From Hymenobacter roseosalivarius DSM 11622 (GTDB taxonomy: Bacteria > Bacteroidota > Bacteroidia > Cytophagales > Hymenobacteraceae), in NCBI RefSeq assembly GCF_900176135.1, contig NZ_FWWW01000071.1, positions 1 to 64,000 of the forward strand: a DNA stretch of 64,000 nt. The letters run 5' to 3'. Shown piece by piece: positions 59,254 to 64,000 of this stretch. The translations under genes were made by a program, and so were the position numbers. Under the pieces are notes generated by a model. That model did no database searches, was not told the DNA's origin, and worked only from the letters and a program-made list of their open reading frames with translations. Positions within the stretch are counted from its first letter, which is position 1. Each line of letters starts with the position of its first letter.

Positions 59254-59931
59254 ATGAGCCTTTCCTCCACCCAGATTGCCGCTTCTATTGATCATACTCT
59301 ACTACGACCTGATGCCACCCCGGATGAAATAGCTCAGCTATGCGCCGAAGCAGTTCAGTCCGGTTTTGCTACGGTATGTGTGCCGCCCTGCTACGTGCGC
59401 TACGCCGTGGAGCAGCTTCGGGGGGCAATTCCGGTGTGTACGGTGGTTGGGTTTCCGCTGGGGTATCAGATTACCAAAGTCAAGTTTTTTGAAGCTCACC
59501 AGGCGCTCAATGATGGCGCTACCGAGATTGACATGGTTATCAACGTTGGTGCCTTTAAATCGGGTAGGGTAGAGGAGGTAGAAGACGAGATTGGCCAGCT
59601 TGTCGAGCTATGCCACTTCAAAAATGCTATTTTGAAAGTGATTATTGAAACGGCCTTACTGACGGAAGATGAGATAATAACGGCCTGCCGGATCTGCGCC
59701 GCCGTAGGGGCCGATTTTGTTAAAACTTCTACTGGTTTCGCGGCCCGCGGCGCTTCCGTGGCCGATATTACGCTGATGCGCGAACATTTGCCCCCCAGAG
59801 TCCGCATAAAAGCGGCGGGGGGCATTCGTACCCGGGTGGCGGCGCTGGCGTTGCTGGCCGCCGGTGCCCACCGACTAGGTTCCTCCAATAGTTTGGCTCT
59901 GCTGAAAGAAGATGAAATTCCCGCTGCGTAA
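59254..59931 (+). CDS. deoC: Deoxyribose-phosphate aldolase
   Basis: DERA, 225 aa, splitting 2-deoxyribose-5-phosphate to glyceraldehyde-3-phosphate and acetaldehyde in nucleoside breakdown. IDHTLLRPDATPDEI, VVGFPLGYQITKVKFFEA, EIDMVINVGAFKSG and the Schiff-base lysine in FVKTSTGF (Lys157) are intact, as is VRIKAAGGIRT. Its end overlaps the lipoprotein start by 20 bases. A GCCCCCCAG word (59790) lies in it. Confidence 0.96.
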   Translation: MSLSSTQIAASIDHTLLRPDATPDEIAQLCAEAVQSGFATVCVPPCYVRYAVEQLRGAIPVCTVVGFPLGYQITKVKFFEAHQALNDGATEIDMVINVGAFKSGRVEEVEDEIGQLVELCHFKNAILKVIIETALLTEDEIITACRICAAVGADFVKTSTGFAARGASVADITLMREHLPPRVRIKAAGGIRTRVAALALLAAGAHRLGSSNSLALLKEDEIPAA

Positions 59932-60448
59932 CGTATTCCTGTTTTCCGCTTTGCTCTCGCTGGCTTCGTGTGCGGCTTCTGGTCCAGTAGGCAAGACCAC
60001 CACGCCTGATACAACGCGTCGTCGCGAGTCGGCTCCGGCCGAAGACCTGAGCCGCTACCGCCCCGTGTTCACCTCACCGTCGGCTGCCACTACTCCTGCC
60101 GGATCCAAGCCTACTATAACGCCTACTAACCACGTAAATAGCCAGATCGACCAGCGCCTGCGCGATCAGGCCTTCACCAACCAGAACGTAAAGTATGCCC
60201 AGGGCTACCGCATTCTGGCCTACGTTGGTTTGGAGCGCGACCAGGCTATGGCTATTCGCCGCGCCGTCATCAGCCGCTACCCTGAAGAGACGGATTATAT
60301 GACCTTCAAACAGCCAACGTATCGCCTCCTCATCGGTGATTACATGACCCGCCTGGAGGCCGAGCAGGCTATGTTGCGCATTAAGCCTCTGGCTCCCAGA
60401 GCGCAGCTGCAGCCGGCGCAGGTGGTGCTAAACAAAACTCGTTTTTAA
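59912..60448 (+). CDS. SPOR-domain lipoprotein
   Basis: A 178-aa lipoprotein: MKFPLRNVFLFSALLSLASC is a lipoprotein signal with lipobox LASC and Cys20 as the lipidation site. A flexible Thr/Pro/Ser linker leads to a C-terminal SPOR-like domain (GYRILAYVGLERDQAMAIRRAV, YRLLIGDYMTRLEAEQAMLRIKPLAPRAQLQPAQVVL). SPOR domains bind denuded septal peptidoglycan. Overlap with deoC and nine bases to the next gene indicate one operon. Confidence 0.85.
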   Translation: MKFPLRNVFLFSALLSLASCAASGPVGKTTTPDTTRRRESAPAEDLSRYRPVFTSPSAATTPAGSKPTITPTNHVNSQIDQRLRDQAFTNQNVKYAQGYRILAYVGLERDQAMAIRRAVISRYPEETDYMTFKQPTYRLLIGDYMTRLEAEQAMLRIKPLAPRAQLQPAQVVLNKTRF

Positions 60449-60457
60449 GTTGTAGCT

Positions 60458-61732
60458 ATGGCTGCTTCTTTCTCCCTCAAATCATCTGATCCTGTGATTC
60501 AGCGTCTTCTTCCTCGCATTCAACAATTGGCTGCCGAAGCTGCCGCCGAGACAGTAGCGTTGCGTGAGCACCTGCACGCGCACCCTGAGCTTTCTTTTGA
60601 GGAAGTAAATACGCAAGCCTTTGTGATATCCGAGTTGAAAAAGCTGGGTCTCAGTCCCCAGCCGCTGGCTAATACGGGGGTTGTAGCTTTGATTGAAGGC
60701 AAAAACCCCAGCCGCCGCACCGTGGCCCTGCGCGCCGATATGGATGCGCTGCCTATTCAGGAAACCAATGAGGTGCCGTACCGCTCCACCAATCCGGGGG
60801 TGATGCACGCATGCGGCCACGATGTGCATACGTCTTCCTTGCTGGGCACCGCCCGTATCCTGACTCAGCTCCGCACCGAGTTTGAAGGCACCGTAAAGCT
60901 GATTTTTCAGCCCGGTGAGGAAAAGCTGCCCGGTGGGGCATCATTGATGATAAAAGAAGGCGTACTGGAGAATCCGGTGCCGGCCAGCGTACTGGGTCAG
61001 CATGTATTTCCGCGCCTGCCGGCAGGTAAAATCGGTCTGCGGCCCGGCCGCTACATGGCCAGCACCGACGAGTTGTACATGACCGTGCGTGGCAAGGGCG
61101 GCCACGGGGCTATGCCGGAGCAGAATATTGATCCAGTGCTGGTTACAGCTCATATTATTGTAGCGGCCCAACAGATTGTGAGCCGGCGCGCTAATCCCAA
61201 GCTGCCTTCGGTGCTGTCATTTGGTAAAGTCATTGCCAACGGCGCTACCAACGTGATTCCGAATGAAGTATACGTGGAGGGCACATTCCGTACCCTCAAT
61301 GAAGAATGGCGCGATGAGGCCCATGTGCATCTGCGCAAGCTGGCGGAAGGTATAGCCGAAGCTATGGGGGCTACCTGTGAGTTGGACATTCGCCGGGGCT
61401 ACCCTTACCTCGAAAATGAGCCGGCGCTGACAGCCCGCACCCGCGTCGCCGCCGAGGAGTATCTGGGGGCGGAAAACGTGGTGGAGCTGGACCAGTGGAT
61501 GGCCGCTGAGGACTTTGCTTATTTTTCACAGCAAGCCGACGCCTGTTTCTACCGCTTGGGTACCAGCACTTCCGATGGCCGTCACACGTCTTCGGTACAC
61601 ACTCCTACTTTTGACATCGACCCCAAAGCCCTCGAAACAGGTCCAGGCCTTATGGCTTGGCTTACCCTGCGCGAGTTGGATACTACTGCTCACTCCGTTG
61701 CTGCCGGTGCTTCGGCCACTATCAATGCATAA
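60458..61732 (+). CDS. M20 family amidohydrolase (N-acyl amino acid hydrolase type)
   Basis: A 424-aa metallohydrolase of peptidase family M20D. ALRADMDALPIQETNEVPYRS, VMHACGHDVHTSSLLGTA and LIFQPGEEKLPGGASLMIKEG hold the metal ligands and catalytic Glu. GKGGHGAMPEQNIDPV belongs to the dimerisation domain. It probably removes acyl groups from amino acids or amino acids from conjugates; the natural substrate is unknown. No signal peptide is seen. Its last codons overlap the start of the next gene. Confidence 0.9.
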   Translation: MAASFSLKSSDPVIQRLLPRIQQLAAEAAAETVALREHLHAHPELSFEEVNTQAFVISELKKLGLSPQPLANTGVVALIEGKNPSRRTVALRADMDALPIQETNEVPYRSTNPGVMHACGHDVHTSSLLGTARILTQLRTEFEGTVKLIFQPGEEKLPGGASLMIKEGVLENPVPASVLGQHVFPRLPAGKIGLRPGRYMASTDELYMTVRGKGGHGAMPEQNIDPVLVTAHIIVAAQQIVSRRANPKLPSVLSFGKVIANGATNVIPNEVYVEGTFRTLNEEWRDEAHVHLRKLAEGIAEAMGATCELDIRRGYPYLENEPALTARTRVAAEEYLGAENVVELDQWMAAEDFAYFSQQADACFYRLGTSTSDGRHTSSVHTPTFDIDPKALETGPGLMAWLTLRELDTTAHSVAAGASATINA

Positions 61733-62579
61733 AGCCTCTCTCGAAAAAAAGCCCCCCAGATGCTGGGGGGCTTTTTTGGTTGTTCTGGTGTTTGGGCTGC
61801 TAAGCGGATCCGTCGTACACGGTCAAAGCCGCCGGGTTGTGAATGGGCTGGGTATGGCCCCAATGCTACAAGCTGAATATGCGTTATCCGGCGATGATTA
61901 TCTGTTTCTAGGAACCAATACGCCCTTCTCAACGGGCGGCTTCGATGGTTTTGACCTTACTCGGGCGGGGCTGGATGCCGGCTATGAGCGTTTTTGGAAT
62001 GCCCGTTGGAGCTGGGGCACAACCTTAGGAGTGGGTGCGTACAGTACCAATCGGGATGGAGGCGAAGTATCGCCTCTCACCGTTGATGTAGTTCCAGAGC
62101 TGTTTTTGCGGCACTGGAACACCCTGGGCAACTACAACTTTCGTCAGCGGCTGGGCGTCGAATACCTGATTCCGGGAGGCACGGGTAATGAAAGCCGGGC
62201 TCGGACCCGCCTGCGCTTCGACCTTGACCGGCTGATTCCGGTAGGCCAGGTGGTAGTGCGGCCGCGCCTGGCGTACGAGGCATTTGCCTACTTGCGCTTC
62301 CAGCGGGACGAGGATGCGCCTAAAGAGCGCACGATCGATTTTACGGCGCTGCGGGCCGAAGTAGGTTTGCGTTTATCCGACCACTTCGACTTTACGCCCT
62401 GGTTTGCTTACCAAAGCACTTACAACAACGTGCTCCAGCAGACCGACATTAACGGTAACGTGGTGGTTCCGGGTGGCCGCCGCAACTTTGTAACCCCTAT
62501 GCTGGGGCTGGATCTGCGCTATACTCTTTTCAAGGGTAAGCAAGTGTTTGATCGTCGTCAGCTGCCTACGCAGCACTAG
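61725..62579 (+). CDS. Outer-membrane beta-barrel-like protein of unknown function
   Basis: A 284-aa protein with a predicted signal peptide MHKASLEKKPPRCWGAFLVV...SVVHGQ. The mature part has alternating aromatic strands and ends (FVTPMLGLDLRYTLFKG, 15 residues before the stop), resembling DUF2490-like outer-membrane proteins. The ATG at 61725 overlaps the M20 gene by eight bases. A perfect terminator-like palindrome (61745-61777) lies within codons 7-18. The open frame continues upstream to 61515 inside the M20 gene, which is unlikely to be used. Function unknown. Confidence 0.72.
   Translation: MHKASLEKKPPRCWGAFLVVLVFGLLSGSVVHGQSRRVVNGLGMAPMLQAEYALSGDDYLFLGTNTPFSTGGFDGFDLTRAGLDAGYERFWNARWSWGTTLGVGAYSTNRDGGEVSPLTVDVVPELFLRHWNTLGNYNFRQRLGVEYLIPGGTGNESRARTRLRFDLDRLIPVGQVVVRPRLAYEAFAYLRFQRDEDAPKERTIDFTALRAEVGLRLSDHFDFTPWFAYQSTYNNVLQQTDINGNVVVPGGRRNFVTPMLGLDLRYTLFKGKQVFDRRQLPTQH
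61745..61777. terminator. GCCCCCCAG palindrome inside a signal-peptide coding region
   Basis: AAAAAAGCCCCCCAG (61745-61759) pairs perfectly with CTGGGGGGCTTTTTT (61763-61777) around ATG. By form it is a terminator 13 bases after the M20 stop. By position it encodes part of the next protein (KKPPRCWGAFL). Read-through, partial termination or a wrong start for the downstream gene would each explain this. Confidence 0.8.
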
Positions 62580-62897
62580 AGGGTCAGCGCTGTATGCCTG
62601 GCTTGGATAGGCGGGCAATCCAGGAGGCTTTTTGCTGGGATTAGTAGCCGTTGTACGCAGGGAAAATCTATTTGATGACTTAATGTCATTGATGCATGTA
62701 GATTAAATAGTATGTCTTGCTTCTGTAATGGCATATTGTTTCACTCACAGGTTGCAGCTAGTTGCTGGCTGTTGAACCAAATCAGGACTTTCTGGCAGTA
62801 AGAATTCATTGTAGCTGGTTGGTACAGGTTTTATAGAATCAGTGTGTCGCCGCCTCAAAACCGGCCTTCATTCTAACTGATAAAAACATCTGTACTC
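62580..62897. other. Intergenic region ahead of the Hsp20 gene
   Basis: 318 bases. The first 50 hold a likely terminator (arms TGCCTGGCTTGGAT near 62594 and ATCCAGGAGGC near 62618, then TTTTT). Around 62748-62776 there is a heptad-like run (TTGCAGC TAGTTGC TGGCTGT). No canonical promoter box was identified with confidence, and no gene is evident. Confidence 0.5.
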
Positions 62898-63362
62898 ATG
62901 GCCACTATTCTGTATAACAACCGTCCCGCCACTCGCCCAGCTCGCGCTTTCAATACCGTGTTGAACGAGCTCCTGCGCGATACGCTGCCAACCGTTACCG
63001 AGCCTGCTAAATCCTTCATTCCGCCGGCCGATGTCTTAGAGTCTGAGGATGGCTTCGAATTGCACTTAGCCTTACCCGGAGTAGCTAAGGAGGCTGTTCA
63101 AATTGATTTTCAAGAGGGCAAGCTGATCATCAGCGGAGAGCGTAAAGCGCTGAAAAGCCCAGAAGCTAAAAATGGCGAGCTTCAAAATGCCCCCCGGGTT
63201 CGCCGCCTAGAAACCAATTATGGCACCTTTAGCCGCACTTTCCGCCTGCCCGATACCATAGATGTGACAGCTATCGAAGCCGAAATGACGGATGGCATCC
63301 TGCGCGTTCGTTTGCCCTTCGACGGTAAAAAAGTAAACAAGCACCACATTGAGGTACGCTAG
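62898..63362 (+). CDS. Hsp20 small heat shock protein
   Basis: A 154-aa alpha-crystallin-type holdase. The crystallin domain starts FIPPADVLESEDGFELHLALPGVAKEAVQIDFQEGKLIISGERK and ends EAEMTDGILRVRLPFDGKKVNKHHIEVR, whose last residues give an IxV-type C-terminal motif. It forms oligomers that hold unfolded proteins. It is monocistronic: a long spacer precedes it and a perfect terminator follows. Confidence 0.94.
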   Translation: MATILYNNRPATRPARAFNTVLNELLRDTLPTVTEPAKSFIPPADVLESEDGFELHLALPGVAKEAVQIDFQEGKLIISGERKALKSPEAKNGELQNAPRVRRLETNYGTFSRTFRLPDTIDVTAIEAEMTDGILRVRLPFDGKKVNKHHIEVR

Positions 63363-63368
63363 GCACAT

Positions 63369-63410
63369 GGTTTAAAAAAAGGCTCCAAACATGGAGCCTT
63401 TTTTTAAACC
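63369..63410. terminator. Bidirectional terminator after the Hsp20 gene
   Basis: GGTTTAAAAAAAGGCTCC (63369-63386) pairs perfectly with 63393-63410 around AAACAT, with A and T runs on both sides. Confidence 0.93.
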
Positions 63411-63544
63411 TGCTTTGTTGTACTCATAAGTAACCTCCCGGCGTTAGGTTGCATCCTAATAGTCAATGTAAGATCACATTTGAATCTTGCCTTTTTTGCT
63501 TTAAATTCAATCTTCTCCTTCTATCCAATCCTCGTTTCAACTCT

Positions 63545-64000
63545 ATGCAAGCAAAACAAATGATGCTCGGCCTGCTCGGTTCTGCCATTCTGGGTGGAGG
63601 TGTGGCCGTGGGCGGCTACAAGCTGTTAGAGCCTACAAACGCCAACGCACCGCAGGCAGTAGCCGCCGATCCGAATGTGCGCTATACCAGTGAGTTGCGC
63701 AACAGTGATTATGTAGTGCCCGAAGGCCTGAACTTCGTGGCGGCCGCCTCGTCGGTGACGCCGGCCGTGGTACACGTAATGACCGAGTACGCCCCCAAAA
63801 TACGCAGCAGTGCTGGTTCTGAGCGTATGGATCCGCTATTGCGCCAGTTTTTCGGCGAAGATTTCGAACAATATCACGGTGGCGGAAGCGGCCGGGCGCA
63901 AGGCCCCCAGATGGGTTCGGGCTCGGGGGTTATCATTGCTGCCAATGGCTATATCGTTACCAATAACCATGTAATTGATAAGGCCGATAAGATCGAGGTA
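63545..64000 (+). CDS. HtrA/DegP-type serine protease, cut by window end
   Basis: The first 152 residues of an envelope protease. An N-terminal signal or anchor (QMMLGLLGSAILGGGVAVGGYKLL) is followed by FVAAASSVTPAVVHVMTEY, an acidic Q-linker-like loop (MDPLLRQFFGEDFEQYHGGGSG) and the catalytic His142 in ANGYIVTNNHVIDKADKIEV. The Asp and Ser of the triad and any PDZ domains lie beyond 64000. It is expected to degrade misfolded periplasmic proteins. Confidence 0.92.
   Translation, partial: MQAKQMMLGLLGSAILGGGVAVGGYKLLEPTNANAPQAVAADPNVRYTSELRNSDYVVPEGLNFVAAASSVTPAVVHVMTEYAPKIRSSAGSERMDPLLRQFFGEDFEQYHGGGSGRAQGPQMGSGSGVIIAANGYIVTNNHVIDKADKIEV

Overview
The window is chromosomal DNA of a Bacteroidota bacterium. 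The best fit is the order Cytophagales, Hymenobacter-like. The evidence is promoters of the TTG / TAnnTTTG type known from Bacteroides and Flavobacterium, start codons that mostly lack a Shine-Dalgarno sequence, a zinc-free L36, a long SecA without the C-terminal zinc motif, and a DUF3467 gene beside the ribosomal operons. The genus is inferred from protein character, not from a search.

Layout. From 1 to 4.8 kb: pyrH-frr and a biotin-carrier protein gene on the minus strand, diverging from a secreted M1 aminopeptidase. From 4.9 to 18.7 kb: tRNA-Tyr, tRNA-Gly, tRNA-Thr, tuf, tRNA-Trp, secE, nusG, rplKAJL and rpoBC. From 18.8 to 22.9 kb: a DUF3467 gene, then rpsL, rpsG, fusA and rpsJ. An O-antigen-ligase-like membrane protein gene (22.97-24.29 kb) splits rpsJ from the rest of the S10 cluster. 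From 24.5 to 39.8 kb: the S10, spc and alpha ribosomal clusters in usual order, with secY, map, infA, rpmJ, rpoA and rplQ. From 40 to 50 kb: enolase, a DivIC/FtsB-like gene, an HscA-type Hsp70, a YkuD_2 L,D-transpeptidase, an Ldh2-family dehydrogenase, Ppx/GppA, a SAM methyltransferase, dapF and a GNAT acetyltransferase. From 50.4 to 55.4 kb: a surface-sugar group (glycosyltransferase, UDP-galactopyranose mutase, GH1-like protein, RmlD-like reductase). From 55.6 to 64 kb: secA, deoC, a SPOR lipoprotein, an M20 amidohydrolase, an outer-membrane protein, Hsp20 and the first part of an HtrA protease cut by the window edge.

The genes at 5-40 kb form the transcription-translation core: polymerase, elongation factors, about 30 ribosomal proteins and the SecY/SecE channel, with SecA further on. 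Most flanking genes serve the envelope.

The main unexplained signal is a repeated DNA word, GCCCCCCAG, usually preceded by A/T-rich bases and T (WWWTGCCCCCCAG). I count 26 exact copies on both strands, about 0.5 expected by chance. It lies inside genes in all three reading frames and between genes. Three terminator-like palindromes are built from two inverted copies, and one of them lies inside the signal-peptide codons of an outer-membrane protein gene. This pattern resembles DNA-uptake sequences of other phyla, but its function here is unknown. Other signals are seven-base-period repeats forming hairpins between housekeeping genes and Arg-Gly tails on both S3 and S5. No IS element, CRISPR array or prophage was seen.
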